NCBI RefSeq assembly: GCF_900128535.1
Contig: NZ_FQTR01000005.1
Coordinates: forward strand, 1 to 40,650
DNA from: a bacterium endosymbiont of Bathymodiolus sp. 5 South
GTDB taxonomy: Bacteria; Pseudomonadota; Gammaproteobacteria; PS1; Pseudothioglobaceae
Length of the DNA stretch: 40,650 nt
Reading direction: 5' to 3'
Below the pieces are notes generated by a model. The model was not told where the DNA came from, did no database searches, and saw only the letters and a program-made list of their open reading frames with translations. The translations under genes and the position numbers were made by a program. Below are positions 1 through 8,729 of this stretch, piece by piece (position 1 is the stretch's first letter; each line of letters begins with the position of its first letter).

Positions 1-8
1 TTTTATTC

Positions 9-108
9 GTTATAGACCCCTCCCTCTCTCTGGTCTGATATACTATCTCCCCATTGAGCAAGTGCTAGTTTTGTTATAGACCCCTCCCTCTCTCTGGTCT
101 GATATACT
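9..108 (+). CRISPR. Type II-C CRISPR array, terminal two repeats
   Basis: Two identical 36-bp repeats lie at 9-44 and 73-108, separated by a 28-nt spacer (45-72). Bases 1-8 are probably the end of another spacer, so the array continues off the left edge. The repeat starts GTTATAG, the usual 5' end of type II-C crRNA repeats, and is pyrimidine-rich in the middle. It ends TGATATACT, which reads as an extended -10 promoter element (TG-N-TATACT). In Neisseria and Campylobacter II-C arrays, such an element in every repeat drives transcription of each crRNA individually. The anti-repeat at 4590-4630 matches this repeat, so array and cas genes form one functional locus. Transcription is inferred to run rightward. 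No copy of the spacer was noticed elsewhere in the window. Confidence 0.93.
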
Positions 109-110
109 CC

Positions 111-151
111 AAAGCCATACAAACCTTATATATAAAGGCTTGCATGGCTTT
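111..151. terminator. Hairpin between CRISPR array and cas2
   Basis: A 17-bp inverted repeat (two G-T pairs in one direction) begins AAAGCCAT, has an ATATATA loop and ends ATGGCTTT. It sits 2 nt after the last CRISPR repeat and just downstream of the cas2 stop. The array (rightward) and the cas operon (leftward) converge here, so a bidirectional terminator is the natural reading. There is no long T-tract directly after the stem in either direction. Confidence 0.55.
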
Positions 152-165
152 GTAGTGTGTATTTT

Positions 166-495
166 TCAAAATAACAACAACTGTTTTCCTGCATTTTTCT
201 CCGTTTTTCTAACCGTTCCAAGCAATATTTCCATACGTGCATATTGTTTTTCGGTGACTTGCAACATTCGAATATTGCCCTTAGTTGGTAATATTGACCT
301 TAGATATTTTAAATGGGACTCTACACTATCTAGTCCTTTACAGACCCTTGAATAAACTGAAAATTGCAACATAATAAATCCATCCTTTAAAAGATATCGC
401 CTAAATACAGTGTAAACTTTTTTATCATATTTAGTTTTGGTAGGCAAGTCAAAAAATACAATTAATCGCATAAAGCGGTCATCTTTATTTAACAT
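166..495 (-). CDS. cas2: CRISPR-associated endonuclease Cas2
   Basis: Cas2 is the structural partner of Cas1 in the Cas1-Cas2 integrase that inserts new spacers. The N-terminal ferredoxin-like strand RFMRLIVFFDLPT carries the conserved Asp, typical of type II-C Cas2. I choose the ATG at 495 (protein starting MLNKDDRFMR), giving 109 aa, close to the family norm. An upstream in-frame start at 528 would add 11 residues inside cas1. The gene overlaps the end of cas1 by 11 bp, so the two are probably translationally coupled. It is the last gene of the leftward operon cas9-cas1-cas2, and the CRISPR array follows. Confidence 0.95.
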   Translation of the reverse strand: MLNKDDRFMRLIVFFDLPTKTKYDKKVYTVFRRYLLKDGFIMLQFSVYSRVCKGLDSVESHLKYLRSILPTKGNIRMLQVTEKQYARMEILLGTVRKTEKNAGKQLLLF

Positions 496-1381
496 GTTGT
501 GGTAACAATAAGAAATCAGAACTTCCACATTCGCTAGCTTTTAACAAACTAAAAATTAATTTCTGAATGGCATTCAACATAGTAGTTTTTTGGTTATCAA
601 ACGCAATCTGTTTATTTAAAATACTAACTAGCTCTATACGCACTTGTTGACTTAATTTGTTGCCACTATTGTTATAATCCTTGGTTAGTAAGTAAACCTC
701 ATAATCAACAAATGGTCTAAATGGTTCAATCAAATCATCAACTAAATTAAAGGCATTCAATTCATTTTTATGATGAAAACCAAATGCTGGAATAAATCCG
801 CTAGCACTTACGCATCTAGCAATAACGCCACGAACAATACTGTATCCATAATCTAACGCTGAATTTCTAATATCATCCACATTGTTGCGCCTAAAATCTT
901 CAAATAGAATGCGCCAATAAATAGTAGCAGCGTGCGCCTCACGATTGGTTTTATCTGCTGATTGCACTTTAGATGCAATTAAATTTAATTGCTTATTAGG
1001 CTGTTGAGTTATTTTTACCAGTGTTTGTTGTTGATTGTGTATTTTGGCTTTTACTAATTTTTGCCACGCTCTATTCTTAAAAGATTTAGACCAATTGTTT
1101 TGTAAAAAAGCATGTTTTGTCATTCTACTATGCTGATAAAAAGGTTGAAATACACCTATTGGCATATGCTTTTCATCTGAAAAAATAACGGCAATATTAT
1201 AACTTGCGCAATGTGCCATAAAAACTGCAGTTAAAGTAACTTGTGGGTTCTCAATAACAACTGCAGAAACTTCGCTAATGACAACAATAACATCTTCTTC
1301 ATCTAAACGCCTTAATAAAATATTATTATTCTTAATAGAAAGTTTACAAGGATTGCTAATTAAAATAGTTTGCCATGACAT
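485..1381 (-). CDS. cas1: CRISPR-associated integrase Cas1 (type II)
   Basis: Cas1 is the catalytic subunit of the spacer integrase. The protein is 298 aa and starts MSWQTILIS, the usual start of type II Cas1. Predicted metal-binding residues are present: Glu148 in NREAHAA, His203/His204 in GFHHKNELNAFN, and Asp216/Glu219 in LVDDLIEPFRP. The N-terminal beta-sandwich and C-terminal helical domain both appear full length. The start codon lies 2 nt after the cas9 stop and the 3' end overlaps cas2, so the three genes form one operon. No csn2 or cas4 follows, which fits subtype II-C. Nothing suggests inactivation. Confidence 0.97.
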   Translation of the reverse strand: MSWQTILISNPCKLSIKNNNILLRRLDEEDVIVVISEVSAVVIENPQVTLTAVFMAHCASYNIAVIFSDEKHMPIGVFQPFYQHSRMTKHAFLQNNWSKSFKNRAWQKLVKAKIHNQQQTLVKITQQPNKQLNLIASKVQSADKTNREAHAATIYWRILFEDFRRNNVDDIRNSALDYGYSIVRGVIARCVSASGFIPAFGFHHKNELNAFNLVDDLIEPFRPFVDYEVYLLTKDYNNSGNKLSQQVRIELVSILNKQIAFDNQKTTMLNAIQKLIFSLLKASECGSSDFLLLPQHVK

Positions 1382-1383
1382 TA

Positions 1384-4300
1384 TTATTTTTGTTGCTTTG
1401 ATTTGTTTTTACGCATTTGCTTGATCAGTGGCAAGCGTTTTTCATTAATTACTTCTTGGTAATCGCCCAATATAGACACTTGATATTTTTTGATAGATTG
1501 TAAATCACTTTTTGTTGCAAGTAAAATATCTATAAAGCCTTTTTTGTTATCAGATTTTTTTCGCTCTATTTCTGCCTTATTATGTCGTTGATAAGCAATT
1601 TTCCCATCTGATTGAATATATTTAAAATAAGCCAACAAATCTCTACTTGGATTTTTTTTATTACCTTTAGTTTCAAACTTAATCAAATCATCTTTAAACA
1701 AAGAAAATAAAAACTTAGAGTCTTCATCTATTTCCTTACCCGATAAATCCAATTTTGGAAAATCATCTTTATAAAAATCTGCTGGATAAAATACTACAAA
1801 TTGATATTTATTTTTTGCATTTTTAAACACGTCAACTCTTTGAATTACACCATTTTCTGCCACACCTTGATTAACGGAAAATTTATATTTTCCACCTATA
1901 TTTTTTGATTTTATTGTAGCTTTATGTGCTGCTCCAGCTACTTTTCGTCTTGGTGCAAAAGAGACAAAAATATCGTTAATACTTTGATCTAAAGCATTTT
2001 TAAAATTAACAAAAGGCGGAGTGAATTTAACTAGTCTTTCATCAGTGGTTTGATATTTAAAATCTTCTCTTTTGGCGGAAATAGTTGACATTCTTTGCAC
2101 TTCTCCTTGAGTTGAAAAAGCTAGAATAATTGCATCTTCAGCATGATGTAGATTATTATCTCTATTTTTTGCTTCAACGCCCCAGTTATAACGCAACTGG
2201 CTTGTCAATGCTCCATTCCTAGTTTTTACTTTTTGTTTGATTTCTGAATTTTCTAAGAATGCTAAATTTCGTTCAACAAAGTTTTTAATAAATTTAGAAG
2301 CATAAGCGGTATCATTTAAATTGCGTGCTAGAAAACCACTTTCTGGATTTTCAATATCATTATCGGTTAAATCATTGCCTCGTCTTTTAGGGAGGTTAGT
2401 GTTGAGTAATTTATTCCTCTTTGCCTGTTTAATATTAACAAAGCTGTTGATATAATTTTTATATTCTTGCCACTCACTATTATTTTTTTCGCCATTTGCC
2501 AAATATTCAAATGGTGTTTGATTGGTTTTATTTTGGTTTTCTACTTTCAAGCATAAAACTTTATTATTTAAACTGTTATCAAAAGTTCTACTCCATGGTA
2601 AGATATGGTCAATTTCAACATATCCATCCTCTAATAGCCTATCTATTTCAATAGATTGTCTAGAGTAAATGCATTTGCCGTGCTGTTGTTCGTAAAGTCT
2701 AAGCTTTAAAAGCTCCCTTCCTGTTCCTTCATAGACAAAAATCTCTAAAAATTGTGCTTTAATTGCTGCTTTTTCTTGTTGATATTCTTTTTGTCCTGTT
2801 ACAATTTCAAACTTTCTTTTTTTAGAGTTTTTTAATTCTCTTGCCATTTCAATATGCATCACATCAAAACTACCATGTTTACGAATAACCGCATTTAGTA
2901 CCTTTCTAAATTGAGAAAAAACACGCTTAATTGTTGGATTGGTAATTTGATAATTCTCCTCCTTGTTGAGTGGTCGTAGGTATTGCTGCGGATTAGTATT
3001 TTTAAAATGAGAGTGATGCTCATAGACCTCTTTAATAGCATTATGATATTTAAGCCCTTCTTCCTGATGAGGGATAATCTTATCAAGAGCCTGCACAGAA
3101 AGATTGTTAAACCCAGAAAAAGATATATTTAACAAACCATCAATCGCCTCATTTATAGCAATTTCGTCCAAGTCTAAATTTTTAAAAACTTGTTCTTCTA
3201 AATCTTGAGTCGCGCTTTTATCGTCTTTTTGATAGGTAATAATTTCTGCTATTTTGTTAAATTTAATCTTACTGGTAAACAATAAATCAAATACCTTTTG
3301 ATTTAATTCTTTTTTGATGGAGTGATAACCATTTAATTTACCAAAAACAGTGTCCTCAACTTTAGTATCATATTTAACGCCCTTAAATTTTTGAGAATCT
3401 TGTAATGATAAAATACTGCGAATACTGCTATATTTATAGCGTTTAAATTTTTCTTTTTTATCGTCTAGCACTTGTTTTTCAAGTTTTTCTTTTTGCTCTG
3501 GCGTCAACCAATCCTCTAACTTGTAAAAATCAACTATTTTGGCTTTAATATTGGTTTTATATTCAAAATTTTGATGATAGTCTAATTGCTTAAATTCAAA
3601 ATTACCCGATATTTCTAATTGTTTTCTTAAAGTGGCATACTTAACTTCTTTTGTTTTGTAAAAAATATCAAGCAATTTATCAAGTGCTGAAAACTCAAAT
3701 AACCGCTTAATCTCACCAGTATTTTCATCAATTAAATCGGTGTTGTTTATTTTATTAAGTAAAACTGATTTCTCTGCCGAAAAACAATTTTTTGCACCTC
3801 TATATTTGCCTTGTTCAAAAGTGCATTTTCCTACTAAATCAGCTTTAAACTGTATTGGACGCTGAGTAAAGACAATCTGTTTATATTTTTGTTTTAATTC
3901 GTCGGTGGTAAATTGATTACCAAGCTCCGCTTGTTTTTCAAACAACACATCAATTTCCTCCCTTAAAAAAATACGAGATACTGACCAAGTATAATTGTCT
4001 TTTTTATTACGTCTAACTCTACCGCTACTCGGGTGTTTGGTTTCACTATATATCATTTCGCCAATGGTTTGATAGCCTCCTTGCTTCATCTTTTCTTGGT
4101 TTGTTTTAATGGCGGATAAAACTTTTTTCTTATCAGTGTTGCCACTTTCTTCTGCTTTTCGATTAGATTGGTAAGCTCGTCTTTTGGCAATATGATACAA
4201 AACTCTTGCCCATTCTTTATTATCAAGTTGCCTCTCTAAACCTTTTGCTCGTAGTTGCCAAATATCTAAACGCTTTTCACTATTAAACAAGTGCATAAAT

Positions 4301-4545
4301 TCTGACTTTGAAAGTAATTTATTGCTAATAAATAATTTCTTTAATTGAATAAGTCGCTGTTTTTTACGATTTAAAGCTCTTCTACCACCTCTAAATTCTC
4401 GTCTAACGGAAGCAAGAGTTTTCCCATCTTTATTAGTAGACTGAGTAAAAATACGCACTCCAGAGTCAATAATTTCATTCTTCTTGTCATCAACCAATGC
4501 CCAGCCAACTGAAGCAATTCCTAAATCAACGCCTAATATTTTCAT
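1384..4545 (-). CDS. cas9: CRISPR-associated endonuclease Cas9, compact type II-C
   Basis: This is an RNA-guided double-strand DNA nuclease of 1053 aa, in the compact II-C size class. Visible in order are RuvC-I with Asp7 in [15 protein letters not shown], the Arg-rich bridge helix (about residues 48-72, [17 protein letters not shown]), an alpha-helical recognition lobe, RuvC-II with Glu566 in HIEMARE, and an HNH domain with His647 in [10 protein letters not shown]. RuvC-III follows with His801 and Asp804 in [11 protein letters not shown], then a C-terminal PAM-interacting region. All catalytic residues are present, so the enzyme looks functional. The ATG at 4545 has a GGAG ribosome site (4552-4555). 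A sigma-70-like promoter, TTGACA-N16-TATAAA, lies at 4599-4572 on the minus strand, with its -35 box inside the divergent tracrRNA anti-repeat. The PAM cannot be read from the sequence. Confidence 0.98.
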   Translation of the reverse strand: MKILGVDLGIASVGWALVDDKKNEIIDSGVRIFTQSTNKDGKTLASVRREFRGGRRALNRKKQRLIQLKKLFISNKLLSKSEFMHLFNSEKRLDIWQLRAKGLERQLDNKEWARVLYHIAKRRAYQSNRKAEESGNTDKKKVLSAIKTNQEKMKQGGYQTIGEMIYSETKHPSSGRVRRNKKDNYTWSVSRIFLREEIDVLFEKQAELGNQFTTDELKQKYKQIVFTQRPIQFKADLVGKCTFEQGKYRGAKNCFSAEKSVLLNKINNTDLIDENTGEIKRLFEFSALDKLLDIFYKTKEVKYATLRKQLEISGNFEFKQLDYHQNFEYKTNIKAKIVDFYKLEDWLTPEQKEKLEKQVLDDKKEKFKRYKYSSIRSILSLQDSQKFKGVKYDTKVEDTVFGKLNGYHSIKKELNQKVFDLLFTSKIKFNKIAEIITYQKDDKSATQDLEEQVFKNLDLDEIAINEAIDGLLNISFSGFNNLSVQALDKIIPHQEEGLKYHNAIKEVYEHHSHFKNTNPQQYLRPLNKEENYQITNPTIKRVFSQFRKVLNAVIRKHGSFDVMHIEMARELKNSKKRKFEIVTGQKEYQQEKAAIKAQFLEIFVYEGTGRELLKLRLYEQQHGKCIYSRQSIEIDRLLEDGYVEIDHILPWSRTFDNSLNNKVLCLKVENQNKTNQTPFEYLANGEKNNSEWQEYKNYINSFVNIKQAKRNKLLNTNLPKRRGNDLTDNDIENPESGFLARNLNDTAYASKFIKNFVERNLAFLENSEIKQKVKTRNGALTSQLRYNWGVEAKNRDNNLHHAEDAIILAFSTQGEVQRMSTISAKREDFKYQTTDERLVKFTPPFVNFKNALDQSINDIFVSFAPRRKVAGAAHKATIKSKNIGGKYKFSVNQGVAENGVIQRVDVFKNAKNKYQFVVFYPADFYKDDFPKLDLSGKEIDEDSKFLFSLFKDDLIKFETKGNKKNPSRDLLAYFKYIQSDGKIAYQRHNKAEIERKKSDNKKGFIDILLATKSDLQSIKKYQVSILGDYQEVINEKRLPLIKQMRKNKSKQQK

Positions 4546-4571
4546 CTTTTACTCCGGTGCATAAAAAGTTG

Positions 4572-4599
4572 TTTATAATACACCTTTATAGTGTGTCAA
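4572..4599 (-). promoter_or_regulatory. cas9 operon promoter overlapping tracrRNA anti-repeat
   Basis: Read on the minus strand, TTGACA (4599-4594), a 16-nt spacer and TATAAA (4577-4572) make a near-consensus sigma-70 promoter about 27-55 nt before the cas9 ATG. On the opposite strand TATAAT occurs at 4574-4579 and could serve as a -10 box for the tracrRNA, without a good -35. The two promoters would share the same DNA. The cas9 -35 box lies within the tracrRNA anti-repeat. Confidence 0.6.
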
Positions 4600-4773
4600 A
4601 CCAGAGAGAGGGAGGATTTACTATAATAAGGTTTCTAGGTTTCTTGATCCGATAGGCGCTAATATTTAATATTATCCTCAATAAGAAATCACCTTTTTAA
4701 AATATTTAGTCCTTCCTTAGAATTATAAATTAGGCTAAATAAAAAATATCAGGCTTGTCCTGATATTTTTTTA
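4586..4773 (+). ncRNA. tracrRNA with anti-repeat, divergent from cas9
   Basis: Bases 4590-4615 match the reverse complement of the CRISPR repeat with three differences over 26 nt, two of which keep G-U pairing. After a bulge, CTATAAT (4621-4627) pairs with the repeat 5' end. The following CTATAATAAGG closely resembles CTACAATAAGG of the Neisseria II-C tracrRNA. A stem at 4654-4678 (AGG...CCT with TAATATT/AATATTA) follows in the tail. The RNA may end near the T5 run at 4694-4698 or at the strong terminator at 4741-4772, so the 3' end is uncertain. The strand follows from the GTTATAG orientation of the repeat. It pairs with pre-crRNA to guide processing and to load Cas9. Confidence 0.85.
4741..4772. 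terminator. Bidirectional terminator between tracrRNA and murD
   Basis: A stem ATATCAGG/CCTGATAT with loop CTTGT is flanked by A6 on the left and T7 on the right. It would terminate the rightward tracrRNA transcript and the leftward murD transcript, whose stop codon lies 20 bp away. Confidence 0.85.
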
Positions 4774-4792
4774 TTTAAGATTCAAATTTTAA

Positions 4793-6088
4793 TTATTTGA
4801 CAATATCCTTAAATACATTTCCTCGCTGTTCAAAATCATCAAACATATCAAAACTCGCACAAGCTGGGGATAACAAAATTGCACCCTTGTCAATTAAGGT
4901 ACTGGCAACATTAACCGCTGCTTCCATAGAGTTGGCATAGGTAACTTTTGCAGTGTGGATGTTGTTGCCTAGCTCTTTGGCGCTTTGCCCGATTAAAACA
5001 ACATGGGGTATATGGTTATCAATCAATGCAAATAAAGCGTTGTAGTCTTCTTGCTTTTTGATACCACCTGCAATGAGTACAATGTTTTCGTATTGGTTTA
5101 TTAATGCCTTGATTGCGGTTATAGTGGCTATGGCGTTGGTGGCTTTGGAGTCGTTGTAATAATCAATATTTTGCTTTTTTGTGACCCACTCTATGCGGTG
5201 TTCCAAGCCTTTAAAGGTTTTGATGGTTATCATCATTGAATCGGTGTTAAGCCCAATTTGCCTACCCAAAGCAAGTGCTGCTAATACATTGACTATATTG
5301 TGTTGTCCGATAAGTGGCAACTCATCTGCATCCATCAGTGCGTCATCGCCTTTTAGAATATAGCAACTACCATGACAGGTAACCGTGCCAAAATCACTGC
5401 CTTGCTTAGGCATATCCATACCAAAATATTTGGCATTGTCTAGCGTTGGGGTGAGTGGCTCATCTGCGTTAATAACTGGATGTTGGCAATATTGGTATAG
5501 ACTCAGTTTGGATTTAATATAGTGTTCAAAACTGGGGTATCGGTCGAGGTGATCAGGGGTGATGTTGAGCACCACGCCAGTTAATAGTGTTAAATTTTGT
5601 GTGTAATCTAGTTGGTAACTAGACAACTCTAATACATAGTAATCAATTTTATCACTTAAACACTCTAATGCTGGCTTGCCGATATTGCCGCCAATAGCGA
5701 CTCTGTTGCCATCATTGGCAATCATTTCACCGAGTAGTTGGGTAACGCTTGATTTGCCATTAGAGCCGGTAATGCCGATAATTGGGGCATTGGCATGGCG
5801 TGAAAATAACTCTATATCACTAATAACAGGGATGTTATTAACCCTAGCCAAAACCACAATAGCCTCGTTTTGAGCGATTCCAGGGCTAATAATAACCTCA
5901 TCAATATTATTTAACAACTCGGGCTTCCAGTCGCCTAAAAATAAATTTTCTGTGTTAAATTGGCTTTTAAATGGCAATAAAAATGGGGGGGCGTTTCGAT
6001 TATCCGCTATCCTAAAAGCAACCTGTTGTTTGGTTAAAAACCGTGCAATAGAAACACCTGTTTTTCCTAAGCCTAAAATCAGCTTCAT
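4793..6088 (-). CDS. murD: UDP-N-acetylmuramoyl-L-alanine--D-glutamate ligase
   Basis: MurD is the cytoplasmic ATP-dependent ligase that adds D-Glu to UDP-MurNAc-L-Ala in peptidoglycan precursor synthesis. The 431-aa length is typical. An N-terminal Rossmann segment (LILGLGKTGVS) precedes the ATP-binding loop GITGSNGKSS (about 105-114). The central Mur ligase segment has NITPDHLDRYPSFEHY, and the C-terminal domain has YNDSKATNA and LLSPACASFDMFDDFEQRG, all family signatures. It stands alone here rather than in a full mra/mur/fts cluster. It is transcribed leftward towards the terminator at 4741-4772, and its start faces the divergent membrane-protein gene at 6147. Confidence 0.97.
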   Translation of the reverse strand: MKLILGLGKTGVSIARFLTKQQVAFRIADNRNAPPFLLPFKSQFNTENLFLGDWKPELLNNIDEVIISPGIAQNEAIVVLARVNNIPVISDIELFSRHANAPIIGITGSNGKSSVTQLLGEMIANDGNRVAIGGNIGKPALECLSDKIDYYVLELSSYQLDYTQNLTLLTGVVLNITPDHLDRYPSFEHYIKSKLSLYQYCQHPVINADEPLTPTLDNAKYFGMDMPKQGSDFGTVTCHGSCYILKGDDALMDADELPLIGQHNIVNVLAALALGRQIGLNTDSMMITIKTFKGLEHRIEWVTKKQNIDYYNDSKATNAIATITAIKALINQYENIVLIAGGIKKQEDYNALFALIDNHIPHVVLIGQSAKELGNNIHTAKVTYANSMEAAVNVASTLIDKGAILLSPACASFDMFDDFEQRGNVFKDIVK

Positions 6089-6146
6089 CTTGGTTTTTTA
6101 GTATAAAATTAAATCATTTTACACGGTTAACAACAAAGGATAAATT

Positions 6147-6812
6147 ATGAATACATTTGCAAATATGGCAACAATGAGAGTTGCCAAGGTTAAAAATAAA
6201 GTTTTGTCAGATACCATGAAATTATTATCATACACACTGGTGTTTGGTGGTTTGTCTTCTTGGTTTTCAATCTCTATTGGTGCAGGTTTTAGCTCGGCAA
6301 TCGTGAGTTTAATTGCAGCAATTGCGGTCATTTGGTTTGTCTTACCAAGAACTCAAAATAGCAATATGGGGATTTTAACTGCATTTTCAGTTGCAGGCCT
6401 ATTGGGCTATTCCCTTGGTCCGATGTTAACACATTACTTAGCAATGCCAAATGGCGCAAGTTTGGTCATGCAAGCACTCACTGGTACCGGCGTTTCCTTC
6501 TTTGCAATTAGCTTTTATGTACAAAATACCAAAAAAGATTTTAGTTTTCTCAATGGCATGATATTTTTTGCTATGGTTGGCATTATTGTTTTGTCTTTAG
6601 TTAATATATTTTTTATTGAATCTTCTTTTGTTGGCTTGGCCATTTCATTTGCTGTGGTATTAATCATGGGTGCATTTATGCTTTCACAAATGTCCGCTAT
6701 TATTAATGGCGGAGAGACTAATTACATCTCAGCAACGGTTGGTCTATATTTAGCACTACACAATATGTTTACGAGTTTGCTGCATATTTTAGGTGCTTTT
6801 GGCGACGATTAG
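6147..6812 (+). CDS. Bax inhibitor-1/YccA family membrane protein
   Basis: This 221-aa polytopic inner-membrane protein has about seven hydrophobic segments. A soluble N-terminal stretch precedes TM1 (LLSYTLVFGGLSSWFSI). The C-terminus NYISATVGLYLALHNMFTSLLHILG is the typical final segment of the BI-1/YccA/YbhL family. E. coli YccA modulates the FtsH protease; other members act in ion leak or stress tolerance, so the exact role here is inferred. The ATG at 6147 has a good AAAGGA ribosome site 8 nt upstream. It is divergent from murD, and rppH follows 27 bp after its stop. Confidence 0.88.
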   Translation: MNTFANMATMRVAKVKNKVLSDTMKLLSYTLVFGGLSSWFSISIGAGFSSAIVSLIAAIAVIWFVLPRTQNSNMGILTAFSVAGLLGYSLGPMLTHYLAMPNGASLVMQALTGTGVSFFAISFYVQNTKKDFSFLNGMIFFAMVGIIVLSLVNIFFIESSFVGLAISFAVVLIMGAFMLSQMSAIINGGETNYISATVGLYLALHNMFTSLLHILGAFGDD

Positions 6813-6831
6813 TCACTCAACAACAAACCAC

Positions 6832-6857
6832 CCCTTCTTATGATTGATAAAGAAGGG
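6832..6857 (+). promoter_or_regulatory. Hairpin presenting the rppH start codon in its loop
   Basis: CCCTTCTT (6832-6839) and AAGAAGGG (6850-6857) form a perfect 8-bp stem. The 10-nt loop ATGATTGATA starts exactly with the rppH ATG. No Shine-Dalgarno sequence is visible upstream, so the hairpin may matter for initiation. Confidence 0.5.
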
Positions 6858-7379
6858 TATCGTGCCAATATTGGTATCGTTATTACCAATGACAAAAAGC
6901 AGATACTCTTAGCCAAGCGCCACCAGCAGGATGCTTGGCAATTGCCACAAGGTGGCATTAACAAAGGTGAGAGTGAACTTGAGGCATTGTTTCGTGAATT
7001 AAATGAAGAAATTGGACTCTTACCTAAGCATGTGGATTTGGTTGCTAAAACACCAAAATGGTTGCGTTATGATTTACCAAAACAACACATAAGACACAGA
7101 CAAAAACCACTTTGTATTGGGCAAAAGCAGATATGGTTTTTGCTAAAACTTACGGGTAAAGAGAATGATATCAAACTAGACACACACTCTGATGTTGAGT
7201 TTGACGATTGGCAATGGGTGGATTATTGGCACCCTATCGAAGCAGTCGTTGACTTCAAAAAGTCAATTTATGAAGACATGCTCAAATCTTTAGCCCCTGT
7301 GTTGTTTGACAATCAACATAAAGTGCCTGCACAATATTCCCGTTCACTTAAATGCGTGGCAATTACACTCAACAAATAA
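6840..7379 (+). CDS. rppH: RNA pyrophosphohydrolase (Nudix)
   Basis: RppH removes pyrophosphate from the 5' end of triphosphorylated mRNAs and starts their decay. The 179-aa protein begins MIDKEGYRANIGIVI, the same start as characterised RppH. The Nudix box spans residues 38-60 (from GGINKGESE to RELNEEIGL), with the catalytic Glu residues present. The later motif KQIWFLLKL and the acidic patch DVEFDDWQWVDYW also match the family. The start is fixed by homology rather than by a ribosome site: none is visible, and the ATG sits in a hairpin loop. It probably shares a transcript with the BI-1-like gene upstream. Confidence 0.95.
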   Translation: MIDKEGYRANIGIVITNDKKQILLAKRHQQDAWQLPQGGINKGESELEALFRELNEEIGLLPKHVDLVAKTPKWLRYDLPKQHIRHRQKPLCIGQKQIWFLLKLTGKENDIKLDTHSDVEFDDWQWVDYWHPIEAVVDFKKSIYEDMLKSLAPVLFDNQHKVPAQYSRSLKCVAITLNK

Positions 7380-7442
7380 TCTAATGCAGTGGTCTATTGG
7401 TATAATTCCAACCTTTGTTCATTCATAGATAGGACTAAACTT

Positions 7443-8720
7443 ATGAATATAGGAATTTTAGGGCTGGGCACCGTTGGTGGTGGCGTGGTTAATGTCTTGG
7501 CAAAAAATCAAGCCGAAATTATGCGTCGCACGGGCGCACAAATACAAGTAACGCACGCTGCAGTTAGAGATATTAATCAATCTCGTATTTGCCCGACAAA
7601 AGGCATTCAGCTCACTCAATCGCCCCTTGACATCGTCAACAATAACTCAATTGATATTGTGCTCGAATTAATGGGTGGTACGACTTTGGCCAAAGAATTG
7701 GTAGAGACAGCCCTTAAAAATGGCAAGCATGTGATTACTGCCAATAAAGCCTTGATTGCCACACACGGCAATGAATTACTGGCTTTGGCAAAAGACCACA
7801 ACGCGCATTTATTGTTCGAGGCGGCAGTGGCTGGTGGCATCCCAATCCTTAAAGCTTTAGAGCAAGGGATGAGTGCCAACCAAATTGAAATGGTCGCTGG
7901 TATTATCAACGGTACAGGCAACTTTATCCTGACTGAGATGCGTGATAAGGGTAGAGATTTTGCTGATGTGTTGAAAGAAGCACAGGAGTTAGGCTATGCG
8001 GAAGCTGACCCAACTTTTGATGTTGAAGGTATTGATGCAGCGCACAAATTAGCCATATTGTCCGCCATTGCTTTTGGTTGTGAATTGCAATTTGACAAAG
8101 TATCCACACAAGGCATTAGTCAAATCAGTGGTGAAGATGTGGCTTTTGCTACAGAGCTGGGTTATTCTATCAAACACTTAGGCATTGCCAAAAAACTCAA
8201 CGGTAAAATTCAAATGCGTGTACATCCAACACTCATTCCAAAAACTCGCCTATTGGCAAATGTTGATGGGGTCATGAATGCCGTATTAGTCAAAGGCAAT
8301 GCGGTGGGTCCAACGCTGTATTATGGTGCTGGGGCAGGCGATGAAGCCACTGCCAGTGCCGTGATTGCTGATTTGGTTGACATAATTAAAGGCTCGCTCA
8401 GTCGTGATGTTTTGGGTTGGCAGTCACTTGAAGCAACCCCCTATCAAAACCAAGATGATATTGAGAGCATTTTTTATCTACGCTTATTAGCCACTGACAA
8501 ACCAGGCGTATTGGCAGATATTACCGCAATTTTTGCCAATCACCATATCAGTGTAGAAGCAGTCATACAAAAGCAAATTGATGCACAAGACAATGCGCAT
8601 ATTGCCATTATCACCAACCAAGTAAAAACCAAAGATATTAATGCAGCGGCAGCAGCAATCCAACAACATGATTCTATCCAAGAAGAGGTTAAAATCATTC
8701 ATGTAGAAACACTCGATTAA
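7443..8720 (+). CDS. hom: Homoserine dehydrogenase
   Basis: It reduces aspartate semialdehyde to homoserine with NAD(P)H, the branch point to threonine and methionine. The ATG at 7443 gives 425 aa starting MNIGILGLGTVGGGVVNVL, the Rossmann nucleotide loop, and has AGGA about 9 nt upstream. A GTG at 7389 would add an implausible 18-residue tail. GIINGTGNFIL and the catalytic stretch EAQELGYAEADPTFDVEGIDAAHKL follow. A C-terminal ACT domain (about 345-425, LRLLATDKPGVLADI) probably mediates threonine feedback. thrC follows after 9 bp, so the two form a threonine operon. Confidence 0.96.
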   Translation: MNIGILGLGTVGGGVVNVLAKNQAEIMRRTGAQIQVTHAAVRDINQSRICPTKGIQLTQSPLDIVNNNSIDIVLELMGGTTLAKELVETALKNGKHVITANKALIATHGNELLALAKDHNAHLLFEAAVAGGIPILKALEQGMSANQIEMVAGIINGTGNFILTEMRDKGRDFADVLKEAQELGYAEADPTFDVEGIDAAHKLAILSAIAFGCELQFDKVSTQGISQISGEDVAFATELGYSIKHLGIAKKLNGKIQMRVHPTLIPKTRLLANVDGVMNAVLVKGNAVGPTLYYGAGAGDEATASAVIADLVDIIKGSLSRDVLGWQSLEATPYQNQDDIESIFYLRLLATDKPGVLADITAIFANHHISVEAVIQKQIDAQDNAHIAIITNQVKTKDINAAAAAIQQHDSIQEEVKIIHVETLD

Positions 8721-8729
8721 AAGGACAAT

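Noticed and set aside
45-72. Self-targeting by the visible spacer
   Set aside because: Only short matches of up to about 10 nt (for example near 10234) were seen; no full protospacer was noticed by eye.
166-528. Longer Cas2 starting at 528
   Set aside because: The extra 11 residues lie within cas1. The ATG at 495 gives the normal Cas2 length and N-terminus.
2895-3086. Small minus-strand ORF inside cas9
   Set aside because: It is a shadow frame of the conserved cas9 coding sequence with no ribosome site.
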